From positions 21,144 through 85,143 of the forward strand of contig CACMUP010000004.1 of the NCBI GenBank assembly GCA_902616905.1: a DNA stretch of 64,000 bases. Reading direction: 5' to 3'. The position numbers were made by a program, and so were the translations under genes. The notes beneath the pieces are model-generated. The model worked only from the letters and a program-made list of their open reading frames with translations. It made no database searches and was not told the origin of the DNA. The stretch comes from an uncultured Bacteroidota bacterium (GTDB lineage: Bacteria > Bacteroidota > Bacteroidia > Flavobacteriales > Flavobacteriaceae). Shown piece after piece: positions 17,121 to 27,149 of this stretch. Every line of letters begins with the position of its first letter. The first letter of the stretch is position 1.

Positions 17121-18848
17121 TTGAAAAATTTGTTTCCCATTTTTGATTGGATTTTAAAATACAAACCTGAGTATTTTAAAGATGATTTTCTTGCAGGTAT
17201 TACTGTTGCAATCTTATTAATTCCTCAAGGTATGGCCTATGCTTTAATTGCAGGTCTCCCTCCAGTTTATGGATTATATGCAGCCTTAACACCTCAAATT
17301 GTTTACTCGATAATGGGAACTTCGGGACAATTAGCCGTGGGTCCTGTTGCTATGGATTCGCTTCTTGTTGCAGCTGGTCTTAGTGCTTTAAGTATTGTAT
17401 CCCCTGGAGAATATATTCAAATGGCAATGTTATTATCGCTGTTTGCAGGAATTATTCAGGTTATATTAGGAGTTTTAAAAATGGGTTTTTTTGTTTCCTT
17501 TTTATCAAAACCAGTTATTAGTGGTTTTACTTCAGGTGCAGCAATTATAATTAGTCTAAGTCAAGTAAAGTATTTAACGGGAATACCAATTACACAAAAT
17601 AATAAACTGCAAGATTTTATTTTTTCAATATTAAAAACCGAAATTCCAATTCATATTAAAACTCTGATATTGGGTTTAAGTTGCATCTTTTTTTTATTAA
17701 TCATCAAAAAATTAAATAAAAAATTTCCATCTGCTTTAATAGTAGTTTTTTTTAGTACTCTTTGGGTTTATTTTTTTAATAAAAATCTTGAAGGAGTAGC
17801 AATCATAGGTGAAATACCTCATGGTCTTCCTTCAATTAAATTTCCAAAATTAGACTGGGTAGTCATAAAAAATTTGTCCCCTATTGCCTTAACAATTTCA
17901 ATTATTGCATTCACAGAAGCAATATCAATCTCAAAAGGGTTGGCTGAAAAAAATGAATTGTACAAGTTAAATCCAAATCAAGAGCTCTTAGCATTAGGTT
18001 CAGCAAACATTATTGGGTCATTTTTCCAATCTTATCCTACAACAGGAGGATTTTCTAGAACGGCTGTTAATAATCAAGCTAAGGCAAAAACAGGAGCTGC
18101 CTCATTGATTTGTGCACTTTTAATTGCTCTTACACTATGTTTTTTTACTGAATGGTTTTTTTATGTTCCTAAAGCTGTCTTGGGTGCTATAATTATTTCA
18201 GCAGTTTTAAGGCTTATTGATATTAAATACGCAATTAGATTATACAAAAGTAGGAAAGATGAATTTGCTGTTTTAGTATTGACATTTATTTTGACATTAT
18301 TTGTTGGAATAATCCAAGGAATATTTTTTGGTATTATTTTATCCCTATTACTTCTTGTTTATAGGGCTTCTAAACCTCATTTTGCTTTTTTGGGAAGAAT
18401 TGGAAATACGAATTATTTCCAAAATATTGACAGATTCCCCAATGAAGTAGTTGTTCGAGAAGATTTAATAATCCTAAAATTTGACGCTCAACTCTTTTTT
18501 GGAAATATTGATTTTTTCAAACAATTGGTTTTTAATTCAATAGAAGAAAAACCCTCAAAAGTAAAAGGTTTTATTATTAATGCGAGAGCAATAAATTATA
18601 TTGATAGTACAGCCAGTGAAGAATTAATAATCATCATCAAAAAGCTTCAAAAAAAAGGAATTAGAGTCATGGTTGTTGGAGCTATAGATCCATCAAGGGA
18701 TATTATAATTAACAGTAAGTTGATTAAAGTTATTAAAAAACAAAATCTTTTTGTTACATCAGGGGATGCAACAGACAGTTTTGACGGAAAAGCAAAAAAC
18801 ACGGCTTTACAAAAAAAATTAAGCAGACAATACAATCAAAAAAATTAA
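17121..18848 (+). CDS. SulP/SLC26-family anion transporter with STAS domain
   Basis: Inner-membrane transporter, probably for sulfate or another anion such as bicarbonate. The N-terminal half has the SulP hallmark DFLAGITVAILLIPQGMAYA (residues 22-41) and PPVYGLYAAL; some 10-14 hydrophobic segments run to about residue 430. A C-terminal STAS domain (about 445-550) includes GFIINARAINYIDSTASEEL, where the phosphorylatable or nucleotide-linked serine region is typical. The length of 575 aa is normal. The start is a TTG at 17121; no ATG fits near the conserved N-terminus. The next gene, a persulfide dioxygenase-like protein, begins 11 bp after its stop, suggesting a sulfur-linked pair and supporting sulfate or sulfite export or import. 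Substrate is inferred. Confidence 0.88.
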   Translation: MKNLFPIFDWILKYKPEYFKDDFLAGITVAILLIPQGMAYALIAGLPPVYGLYAALTPQIVYSIMGTSGQLAVGPVAMDSLLVAAGLSALSIVSPGEYIQMAMLLSLFAGIIQVILGVLKMGFFVSFLSKPVISGFTSGAAIIISLSQVKYLTGIPITQNNKLQDFIFSILKTEIPIHIKTLILGLSCIFFLLIIKKLNKKFPSALIVVFFSTLWVYFFNKNLEGVAIIGEIPHGLPSIKFPKLDWVVIKNLSPIALTISIIAFTEAISISKGLAEKNELYKLNPNQELLALGSANIIGSFFQSYPTTGGFSRTAVNNQAKAKTGAASLICALLIALTLCFFTEWFFYVPKAVLGAIIISAVLRLIDIKYAIRLYKSRKDEFAVLVLTFILTLFVGIIQGIFFGIILSLLLLVYRASKPHFAFLGRIGNTNYFQNIDRFPNEVVVREDLIILKFDAQLFFGNIDFFKQLVFNSIEEKPSKVKGFIINARAINYIDSTASEELIIIIKKLQKKGIRVMVVGAIDPSRDIIINSKLIKVIKKQNLFVTSGDATDSFDGKAKNTALQKKLSRQYNQKN

Positions 18849-18859
18849 ATTTGTCTTTA

Positions 18860-20242
18860 ATGATAATAGAACAAATATACACAGGATGTCTTTCGCAAGG
18901 ATCATATTACATTGAAAGTAATGGTGAGGCTGCAGTAATTGATCCCTTAAGGGAGTTTAAACCATATTTAGAAAAAGCTAATAAAAATAATTCAGTAATT
19001 AAATATATTTTTGAAACACATTTTCATGCAGACTTTGTTAGCGGACATATAACTTTATCAAAAAAAACAAATGCCCAAATAGTATTCGGCCCTACAGCAA
19101 AGACTAGATTCAAAACAATTATTGCTAAGGATCAGGAAGAGTTTGAAATAGGAGAAATAATCATAAAAGTCTTACATACACCAGGTCATACTTTAGAAAG
19201 TACGACATATTTACTTCGTCATAAAAATAAAGACATTGCTATTTTCAGCGGTGACACTCTTTTTCTAGGAGATGTAGGTCGTCCTGACCTTGCACAAAAA
19301 AATGAAAATTATACTAAGGAAGATCTAGCTGCGATACTTTATGAGAGCCTGAGAAAAAAAATCATGCCTTTGTCAAATGATGTAATTGTTTATCCAGCAC
19401 ATGGAGCAGGATCAGCTTGTGGGAAAAATTTAAGTAAAGAAACAGTGGGAACTTTGGGTGAACAAAAAAGAACAAATTATGCTTTAAGGTCTGATATGAC
19501 AAAAGAAGAGTTTATAAAAGAAGTAACAGATGGTTTGCTTCCACCCCCAAAATACTTCCCCCTTAATGTGAAAATGAACAAAAACGGTTATGAAGACATA
19601 GATAAAATAATTCATAATGCTACCAAACCGCTTAATCCTGAAGAATTTGAAAGAATTGCTACTCAAACTAATGCTATAGTTCTAGATGTTAGAGATCAAA
19701 ATGATTTTGCGAAAGCACACATACCTCAATCTATATTTATTGGAATTGATGGAAATTTTGCTCCTTGGGTAGGAACTTTAATTGGTGATATTACCCAACC
19801 AATACTTTTAATTACTCCAGAAGGAAGAGAGGAGGAAGCTGTGACTAGACTTGCAAGAGTAGGTTTTGACAATGCTCTAGGTTATCTAAAAGGCGGTGTT
19901 GATTTTTGGATAAAAGAAGGGAAGCCAATTGATACAGTTGAAGGAGTTAGCGCTAACGAATTTGAAAAAATATTTAAAAAAGAAAAAAAAATAATTTTTG
20001 ATGTTCGTAAAACCAATGAATACGATAGTGAACATATTAAGAAATCCAAGAACACGCCTCTTGATTTTATAAATGTTCATATGAAAGAATTTTTTATTGA
20101 AAATACTTTTTATTTACATTGTGCTGGAGGTTATAGAAGTATGATTGCTGCTTCAATTCTTAAAAGTAGAGGGGTTCATAATTTTGTTGATATAAATGGA
20201 GGTTTTAATGAAATTAAAAAGACAAGAATTAATTTAATATAA
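18860..20242 (+). CDS. Metallo-beta-lactamase/double-rhodanese protein (persulfide dioxygenase type, CstB/Blh-like)
   Basis: Three-domain cytoplasmic enzyme. The MBL domain has THFHADFVSGH, HTPGHTLEST and SGDTLFLGDVGR, the iron-binding pattern of ETHE1-type persulfide dioxygenases that oxidise glutathione or low-molecular-weight persulfide to sulfite. Two rhodanese domains follow. In the first the active-site loop is LLITPEGREE with no cysteine, so it is probably inactive. The second has HCAGGYRS, with the catalytic Cys present. This dead-plus-live arrangement is the usual one in CstB-type proteins. I choose ATG 18860 over the TTG at 18851 because the former starts the conserved MIIEQIYTG. 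It probably detoxifies sulfide together with the adjacent SulP transporter. Confidence 0.88.
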   Translation: MIIEQIYTGCLSQGSYYIESNGEAAVIDPLREFKPYLEKANKNNSVIKYIFETHFHADFVSGHITLSKKTNAQIVFGPTAKTRFKTIIAKDQEEFEIGEIIIKVLHTPGHTLESTTYLLRHKNKDIAIFSGDTLFLGDVGRPDLAQKNENYTKEDLAAILYESLRKKIMPLSNDVIVYPAHGAGSACGKNLSKETVGTLGEQKRTNYALRSDMTKEEFIKEVTDGLLPPPKYFPLNVKMNKNGYEDIDKIIHNATKPLNPEEFERIATQTNAIVLDVRDQNDFAKAHIPQSIFIGIDGNFAPWVGTLIGDITQPILLITPEGREEEAVTRLARVGFDNALGYLKGGVDFWIKEGKPIDTVEGVSANEFEKIFKKEKKIIFDVRKTNEYDSEHIKKSKNTPLDFINVHMKEFFIENTFYLHCAGGYRSMIAASILKSRGVHNFVDINGGFNEIKKTRINLI

Positions 20243-20265
20243 AATAAAATTTAAATTAAAGTGAT

Positions 20266-20278
20266 GTTAGTTTCTAAC
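20266..20278 (+). terminator. Weak stem-loop after the MBL/rhodanese gene
   Basis: GTTAG-TTT-CTAAC is a perfect 5-bp inverted repeat about 25 bp after the stop codon, followed by four T after one base. The short AT-rich stem makes terminator function uncertain. Confidence 0.25.
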
Positions 20279-20330
20279 TTTTGAAATTAATTGACCTCAG
20301 CTGCTAAATATTCAATCCCTTAATATAATA

Positions 20331-20344
20331 CTGACAAAATGTCA
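20331..20344 (+). promoter_or_regulatory. CTGACA/TGTCA inverted repeat upstream of the miaB operon
   Basis: TGACA-AAA-TGTCA (20332-20344) is a perfect 5-bp-arm palindrome preceded by C. It sits 18 bp upstream of the -7 box of miaB. The same half-site CTGACA recurs twice upstream of groES. It could be an operator, but the binding protein is unknown. Confidence 0.35.
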
Positions 20345-20362
20345 ATATAGTTCTCTTTTTTT

Positions 20363-20370
20363 TAAATTTG
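20363..20370 (+). promoter_or_regulatory. Candidate -7 box for the miaB operon
   Basis: TAAATTTG matches TAnnTTTG and ends 33 nt before the miaB ATG. No TTG lies at the -33 distance; the TGACA palindrome lies in that area instead, as might be expected if an activator or repressor acts there. Confidence 0.4.
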
Positions 20371-20403
20371 CACTAGTAAATATATAAGTTATAAAGACAA
20401 ACT

Positions 20404-21855
20404 ATGTCTGTAAGAGAATTAAAATCTTTAAATAAAAATAAAAAAATGGTTTTTGGAGGTAAAAAAAATAAGCCTTTAAAAAATGCCTACATTGAAAGTT
20501 ATGGATGTCAAATGAATTTTGCCGATAGTGAAGTTGTTGCATCAATATTAACAAAAGATGGTTATTCGATCTCAAAAAATATAGAAAATGCTAATTTAAT
20601 TTTAATAAATACATGTTCAATCCGAGAAAAAGCAGAACAAACAGTAAGAAAACGCTTAGAATATTTTAAATCTAAAAAAAAGTATCATTCTGATTTTACT
20701 GTAGGTGTTTTAGGCTGTATGGCTGAACGTCTTAAACATAAATTTCTTGAAGAAGAAAAAATCGTAGATTTAGTTGTAGGTCCTGACTCATACAAAGACA
20801 TTCCAAATCTATTAGAGGAAGTCGCCAATAATAGAGAAGCAGTAAATGTTCTTTTGTCAAAAGATGAAACTTATGGAGACATAGCGCCAATAAGATTAAA
20901 TACAAATGGAGTAACAGCTTTTGTTTCAATAACTAGAGGTTGTGACAACATGTGTACTTTTTGTGTAGTACCATTTACAAGAGGTAGAGAACGCAGTAGA
21001 GATCCAATAAGTATTTTGAATGAAGTATCAGATTTGGTATCAAAAGGATACAAAGAAATTACACTTCTAGGACAAAACGTTGATAGTTACCTATGGTACG
21101 GTGGTGGTTTAAAAAAAGATTTTAATAAAGCTACTCAATTACAAAAAAAGACTGCATTAAGATTTGAAAATCTCTTAAGTTTAGTTGCAAAAGAAAATCC
21201 AAAAGTTAGGATCCGATTTTCTACATCTAATCCACAAGATATGTCAATTGAAGTACTGAAAGTAATGGCAAAATTTGATAATATCTGCAAGTATATACAT
21301 CTTCCTGTTCAATCAGGAAGTAATGCGATATTAAAAAAAATGAATCGACAACACACAAAAGAGGAATATATTCAACTTATAAATTCAATTCGAGATATAA
21401 TCCCAAATTGTGGAATATCACATGATATGATTTCTGGATTTCCTTTTGAAACCGAGCAAGATCATAAAGATACGCTTGAATTGATGGATTATGTTAAATA
21501 TGACTTTGGCTTTATGTTTGCTTATTCAGAAAGACCGGGGACTTTAGCTGCAAGAAAAATGAAAGATAATATCCCAGAAAAAGTAAAAAAAAGACGCCTG
21601 AATGAAATTATCCTTAAACAACAAGAACATAGCTTATTCAGAACCAATGAATTTTTAGACAAAACTGTGTGCGTTTTAATTGAAAAAACTTCTAAACGAT
21701 CTCAAGGTTTTTGGAGTGGAAGAACCACACAAAATAAAGTTGTCGTTTTTCCGAAAGAAAAATTTAAATTAGGAGATTTTGTAGATGTAAAAATAAATAG
21801 TTGTACATCTGCAACCCTCCAAGGTAAGGCAGTAAGAATTTCTAATCATATTTAA
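20404..21855 (+). CDS. miaB: tRNA-2-methylthio-N6-dimethylallyladenosine synthase
   Basis: Radical-SAM methylthiotransferase that adds the 2-methylthio group to i6A37 of tRNAs. The N-terminal MTTase domain contains ESYGCQMN (Cys), LINTCSIREKA (Cys) and GVLGCMAERL (Cys), binding one iron-sulfur cluster. The radical-SAM motif is RGCDNMCTFCVVPFTRGRERS, i.e. CxxxCxxC with three cysteines. A TRAM domain ends the protein (about 415-480). The length of 483 aa is normal for Bacteroidota MiaB. It opens an operon in which the sigma-54-type activator begins one base after its stop. There is no Shine-Dalgarno sequence, and the region before ATG is A-rich. Confidence 0.97.
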   Translation: MSVRELKSLNKNKKMVFGGKKNKPLKNAYIESYGCQMNFADSEVVASILTKDGYSISKNIENANLILINTCSIREKAEQTVRKRLEYFKSKKKYHSDFTVGVLGCMAERLKHKFLEEEKIVDLVVGPDSYKDIPNLLEEVANNREAVNVLLSKDETYGDIAPIRLNTNGVTAFVSITRGCDNMCTFCVVPFTRGRERSRDPISILNEVSDLVSKGYKEITLLGQNVDSYLWYGGGLKKDFNKATQLQKKTALRFENLLSLVAKENPKVRIRFSTSNPQDMSIEVLKVMAKFDNICKYIHLPVQSGSNAILKKMNRQHTKEEYIQLINSIRDIIPNCGISHDMISGFPFETEQDHKDTLELMDYVKYDFGFMFAYSERPGTLAARKMKDNIPEKVKKRRLNEIILKQQEHSLFRTNEFLDKTVCVLIEKTSKRSQGFWSGRTTQNKVVVFPKEKFKLGDFVDVKINSCTSATLQGKAVRISNHI

Positions 21856-21856
21856 T

Positions 21857-23125
21857 ATGGATTCAATGCAGACTGTAAAACAACGTTTTGGAATTATTGG
21901 AAATAATTTGGGGTTAAATCGTGCTCTTGAGAAATCTATTCGTGTCTCAAATACTGACATTAGTGTTTTGGTTATTGGCGAAAGTGGTGTCGGTAAAGAA
22001 AGTATTCCTAAAATAATACATCAATATTCTCATAGAAAACATAATAAATATATTGCAGTTAATTGTGGCGCAATACCAGAAGGTACTATCGATAGCGAAC
22101 TTTTTGGTCACGAAAAAGGAGCTTTCACTGGAGCAAACCAAACTAGGGCAGGTTATTTTGAAGTAGCAGATGGAGGCACTATTTTCTTAGATGAAGTTGG
22201 TGAACTTCCATTACAAACTCAAGTTCGATTACTGAGGGTACTCGAAAGTGGAGAATTTATTAAAGTAGGTTCATCTAAAGTGCAAAAAACTAATGTTAGA
22301 ATTGTTGCAGCTACTAATGTAAATATATTAGATGCAATATCTAAAGAACGATTTAGAGAAGACTTGTATTACCGTTTAAGTACTGTAGAAATCGAGTTAC
22401 CCCCATTAAGAGATAGAAAAGAAGATATTGTACTGCTATTTAGAAAATTTGCATCTGATTTTGCTCAAAAATATCACATGCCCTCAGTAAAATTGGATGA
22501 AGATGCTAAAACAATACTTATGAAATACAGATGGAGTGGTAATATAAGGCAACTTCGTAATGTGGCAGAACAAATTTCTGTTTTAGAAAAAGAACGGGAA
22601 ATCAACTCTTCTATAATTAGGTCATATCTCCCAGATAGAAAATCTCAGCTTCCAGCACTAATTCAAAAAAAAGGAAAAGACAGTGATTTTGGATCTGAAC
22701 GTGAAATTCTGTACAAAGTCCTTTTTGATATGAAAGGTGATCTTAATGATCTTAAAAAACTCACTCTAGATTTAATAAAGAATGGAAAAAATAATGACTT
22801 TGATGAAAAAAACCAAAGCCTTATTGAAAAAATCTATGGTGAAAAGTCTTCAGTTAACAACAAAGAAAACACCATTAGTCCTTTACCTCTTCAATCAGAA
22901 ACTTCAGACATTAAAGATGCTCGGCCATTAGTAGACAAATATTCATATGCAGAAACTATCGAGGAAGAAGAACCGCTTTCACTCCATGAAAAAGAACTTG
23001 AAATGATTAAGCAAGCCCTAATTAGAAGTAAGGGAAAACGTAAATTGGCTGCTGAAGAGCTTGGAATCTCAGAAAGAACACTTTATAGAAAAATAAAACA
23101 GTTTGATATAAATGATTTGGAGTAA
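21857..23125 (+). CDS. Sigma-54-interacting transcriptional activator without N-terminal sensor domain
   Basis: Enhancer-binding-protein ATPase of 422 aa. The AAA+ domain begins almost at the N-terminus: Walker A GESGVGKE (41-48), the sigma-54 contact loop GAFTGA (88-93), Walker B GGTIFLDEVGEL (106-117), and the arginine-finger region RFREDLYYRL. A variable charged stretch (about 270-380) leads to a Fis-type helix-turn-helix, KRKLAAEELGISERTLYRKI, at the C-terminus. No receiver, GAF or PAS domain precedes the ATPase, so activity must be controlled otherwise (amount, C-terminal linker or a partner). It lies directly between miaB and lptE, whose start it overlaps by 14 bp. Target promoters are unknown; an envelope or stress role is suggested only by context. 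Confidence 0.92.
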   Translation: MDSMQTVKQRFGIIGNNLGLNRALEKSIRVSNTDISVLVIGESGVGKESIPKIIHQYSHRKHNKYIAVNCGAIPEGTIDSELFGHEKGAFTGANQTRAGYFEVADGGTIFLDEVGELPLQTQVRLLRVLESGEFIKVGSSKVQKTNVRIVAATNVNILDAISKERFREDLYYRLSTVEIELPPLRDRKEDIVLLFRKFASDFAQKYHMPSVKLDEDAKTILMKYRWSGNIRQLRNVAEQISVLEKEREINSSIIRSYLPDRKSQLPALIQKKGKDSDFGSEREILYKVLFDMKGDLNDLKKLTLDLIKNGKNNDFDEKNQSLIEKIYGEKSSVNNKENTISPLPLQSETSDIKDARPLVDKYSYAETIEEEEPLSLHEKELEMIKQALIRSKGKRKLAAEELGISERTLYRKIKQFDINDLE

Positions 23126-23636
23126 AGTATTATATGTTACACCGGTTCTTTTGTTTTTTGGTCTAAAAAGTTGCGGTATTTATTCATTTACTGGTGCCTC
23201 CATACCTCCTGGAGTTACAACATTTCAAGTCAATTTTTTCGAAAATCAGGCAGGAAATAGACCAGGTTCAACAGTGGAACCAGGTTTAGATAATGATTTT
23301 ACAAATGCTCTACAAGACATAATTATGAATCAAACTAATTTAAATTTAGTAAGTAAAGATGGGCAACTAATTTATGAGGGAGAAATTACTGAATATAGCG
23401 TTACCCCAATGACAGCTACATCTCAGAACACCGCGGCTCAAAATCGTCTTAAAATGTCAGTAGCGCTTAGATATTTTAATTCAAAAAATGAAGATGATGA
23501 CCTAAAAAAATCTTATTCTTTCTTTTATGATTTCCCTGCTGAACTTCAAGTTTATGATGTTATAGATTCTGCTCATAAAGAGATTTTTGATCGTATTACT
23601 CAAGATATTTTTAATGATACTTTGGCAAAATGGTAG
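23112..23636 (+). CDS. lptE: LptE-like LPS assembly lipoprotein
   Basis: Probable outer-membrane lipoprotein that plugs the LptD translocon in LPS export. An N-terminal hydrophobic segment ends in LKSC (Cys21), an imperfect lipobox (Lys at -2). It is followed by GIYSFTGASIPPGVTTFQV, the beginning characteristic of Bacteroidota LptE. The C-terminal half is alpha/beta with LIYEGEITEYSVTP and ends in a helix. The length of 174 aa is normal for the family. The gene overlaps the activator by 14 bp and the next gene by 7 bp, so it is translationally embedded in the miaB-to-secG operon. No lptD is in the window; lptC is about 30 kb away on the other strand. Confidence 0.88.
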   Translation: MIWSKVLYVTPVLLFFGLKSCGIYSFTGASIPPGVTTFQVNFFENQAGNRPGSTVEPGLDNDFTNALQDIIMNQTNLNLVSKDGQLIYEGEITEYSVTPMTATSQNTAAQNRLKMSVALRYFNSKNEDDDLKKSYSFFYDFPAELQVYDVIDSAHKEIFDRITQDIFNDTLAKW

Positions 23637-24331
23637 TAAATAGCTTAAATACTTTTTTTTCTATGATTGATCAATTTGATCCAAATGATGAAGTTCTACT
23701 CAAAAACATGAGTGATATTTTAAATCAACACCCAAACTTTCAATTGTTAAAAGTTTTATACCTAAAATCAATAAAATCTCAAAACTCAAAAGAATTTGAT
23801 AAGGTTTTATCACATACATCAATTTCAACTTATGACAGAGAACTTCTTTGCGAGTTTCTAGATACTGACATTTTCACAAATAAAGTTAAAGAAGAGCCAA
23901 TTCATCATAAAGAAAAAGAAAATACTATCAAAGAAAAGAGTGTTATAAAAAATGACTCTATTGAAGATAAAAATACACCTAAATCTAAACCTGAGGAAAT
24001 GGAATTTTCCAAATGGTTTAGTTATATAAACGGTAATAAAACTTTTCAAGAATATAATGAAGTTGAAAAAAAATTTGATCTCATAGATAAATTTTTAAAT
24101 AACAAAAAAAGAATAGATACTGATAAAAATTTCAGCAAAACTGACGATTTAAGCGAGAAAAGTCTTGTTTCACAAGACGAATTAATGACTGAGACTTTAG
24201 CAAAGGTATTAATGAAACAAAAGAAATATGTTAAAGCTATAGAGGCATATCGAATTTTAAGCTTGAAATATCCAGAAAAAAATAGTTTATTTGCAGACCA
24301 AATAAAAAAAATACAAATGCTAAAAAAATAA
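23630..24331 (+). CDS. Hypothetical protein with C-terminal TPR-like helices
   Basis: I do not recognise a named family for this 233-aa protein. It is hydrophilic, has no signal peptide or membrane segment, and is built of an N-terminal helical part (DEVLLKNMSDILNQHPNFQLL), a Lys/Glu-rich low-complexity middle (about 85-125) and a C-terminal segment LAKVLMKQKKYVKAIEAYRI that looks like a tetratricopeptide repeat. It overlaps lptE by 7 bp and ends 4 bp before secG, so it is very likely co-expressed with them. A scaffold or assembly role near the export machinery is only an inference from position. Confidence 0.7.
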   Translation: MVVNSLNTFFSMIDQFDPNDEVLLKNMSDILNQHPNFQLLKVLYLKSIKSQNSKEFDKVLSHTSISTYDRELLCEFLDTDIFTNKVKEEPIHHKEKENTIKEKSVIKNDSIEDKNTPKSKPEEMEFSKWFSYINGNKTFQEYNEVEKKFDLIDKFLNNKKRIDTDKNFSKTDDLSEKSLVSQDELMTETLAKVLMKQKKYVKAIEAYRILSLKYPEKNSLFADQIKKIQMLKK

Positions 24332-24335
24332 TCCA

Positions 24336-24722
24336 ATGAGTACTTTTTCAATCTTTATTGCTTTAATAATCTTAGTATGTTTTCTTTTAGTTTTGGTTGT
24401 TATGGTACAAAATCCAAAGGGCGGTGGGCTATCCTCATCATTTGGAGGGGGAACACAGCAAGTCGGAGGTGTTCAAAAAACATCTGATTTTTTAGACAAA
24501 AGTACTTGGATATTAGCTACAACACTTTTACTACTTATTTTAATCTCAAATGTTACTTTGTCCTCAAATAACTCTGTTTCAGAATCAAAGTTGTTAGACG
24601 ATAATACAAATCAACAAACTATACCAGAAACAACTGAAGAAATTATTCAAGAAATACCTGAAATACCAGCGATAGAAAATTTACCAACTACAACTAACGA
24701 TAGTTCAAATCCAGAAAATTGA
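24336..24722 (+). CDS. secG: Preprotein translocase subunit SecG
   Basis: Small inner-membrane subunit of the SecYEG channel. Two membrane helices (about 4-24 and 52-72) flank the conserved VMVQNPKGGGLSSSFGGGTQ loop (residues 22-41), which is diagnostic. The C-terminal 50 residues are an acidic, Glu/Thr/Pro-rich tail beyond the core, as often in Bacteroidota. It follows the TPR-like gene by 4 bp and is the last gene before a 95-bp gap that carries the presumed groES promoter. Confidence 0.95.
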   Translation: MSTFSIFIALIILVCFLLVLVVMVQNPKGGGLSSSFGGGTQQVGGVQKTSDFLDKSTWILATTLLLLILISNVTLSSNNSVSESKLLDDNTNQQTIPETTEEIIQEIPEIPAIENLPTTTNDSSNPEN

Positions 24723-24735
24723 TTTTTATTAAAAA

Positions 24736-24763
24736 CTGACATGCTGACATTTTTTGACAGTCA
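24736..24763 (+). promoter_or_regulatory. TGACA repeat cluster upstream of groES
   Basis: Three TGACA copies (24737, 24745 and 24755) lie within 24 bp, the last continuing into GTCA so that TGACAGTCA forms a near-palindrome. It lies just upstream of the candidate groES promoter, in the position of an operator or activator site. The half-site CTGACA is shared with the miaB upstream region. Confidence 0.4.
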
Positions 24764-24770
24764 ATAATAA

Positions 24771-24787
24771 TTGGCACAATTTCTGGA
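24771..24787 (+). promoter_or_regulatory. Candidate groES promoter (-24/-12-like, or TTG/TATAAT-type)
   Basis: TTGGCAC-N5-CTGGA resembles the sigma-54 pattern TTGGCAC-N5-TTGCW: the GG is in place, but the second GC reads GG. The same TTG (24771-24773) is also followed after 18 nt by TATAATAA (24792-24799), a plausible housekeeping promoter. Sequence alone cannot decide between them. Confidence 0.35.
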
Positions 24788-24817
24788 AATGTATAATAAA
24801 TTAAATAAAATAGTAAA

Positions 24818-26738
<1,921 letters not shown>

Positions 26739-26761
26739 TTTTTTCAAAAATTGCAAGAAAT

Positions 26762-26790
26762 AAAAAAAGCTCCATCTAGGAGCTTTTTTT
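26762..26790. terminator. Bidirectional intrinsic terminator between groEL and the HMA gene
   Basis: A perfect 12-bp inverted repeat, seven A then GCTCC and GGAGC then seven T, surrounds the loop ATCTA. The T-run serves groEL on the plus strand, and the A-run gives a T-run for the minus strand. The HMA stop codon overlaps its right end (26789-26791). Confidence 0.85.
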
Positions 26791-27127
26791 ATTCCTTTTT
26801 TCTTTCATAAATACAACACATAGGAAGTTCATTGTAAACTTCGTCTGATGCTTTAAATAAAGGTGTGTCATGTCCAACATCAGCAATAGCTTTTTGAATA
26901 TTTCGTAAAGGAGCTTTATTAGTATTATGAGTTACAGTAATAATATTTGATGGAATGTCCCAAATAACCATTTTTACTCCTTTCACTGATAAAGCTGCTT
27001 TTTCTATTCTTTTTTTACACATTACACAGTTGCCATTTACTTCAAAATTAGATTTTATATTTTTTTCATTTTGAGCGCTTAGAGAAAGTGGAAGAACTAA
27101 AAGACAGATTATTATTAGTTTTTTCAT
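26789..27127 (-). CDS. Exported heavy-metal-associated (HMA) domain protein
   Basis: Small periplasmic metallochaperone-like protein. I choose ATG 27127, which gives a clean signal peptide MKKLIIICLLVLPLSLSAQ; an upstream start at 27172 would add 15 residues overlapping the TonB receptor gene. The mature part has the HMA fold with the metal-binding motif GNCVMCKKRIEKA (CxxC) and ends with LPMCCIY, a second cysteine pair. Such proteins bind Cu(I) or similar soft metals; the metal is not decided by sequence. It is the last gene of the four-gene metal set and terminates at the hairpin shared with groEL. Confidence 0.82.
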   Translation of the reverse strand: MKKLIIICLLVLPLSLSAQNEKNIKSNFEVNGNCVMCKKRIEKAALSVKGVKMVIWDIPSNIITVTHNTNKAPLRNIQKAIADVGHDTPLFKASDEVYNELPMCCIYERKKE

Positions 27128-27149
27128 ATTAATTTTTTTATAAAAATAG

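Noticed and set aside
24046..24351. 101-codon minus-strand frame rich in Phe and Leu, opposite the TPR-like gene
   Set aside because: Antisense of Lys/Glu-rich codons gives a false hydrophobic protein; the plus-strand frame fits the operon with short overlaps.
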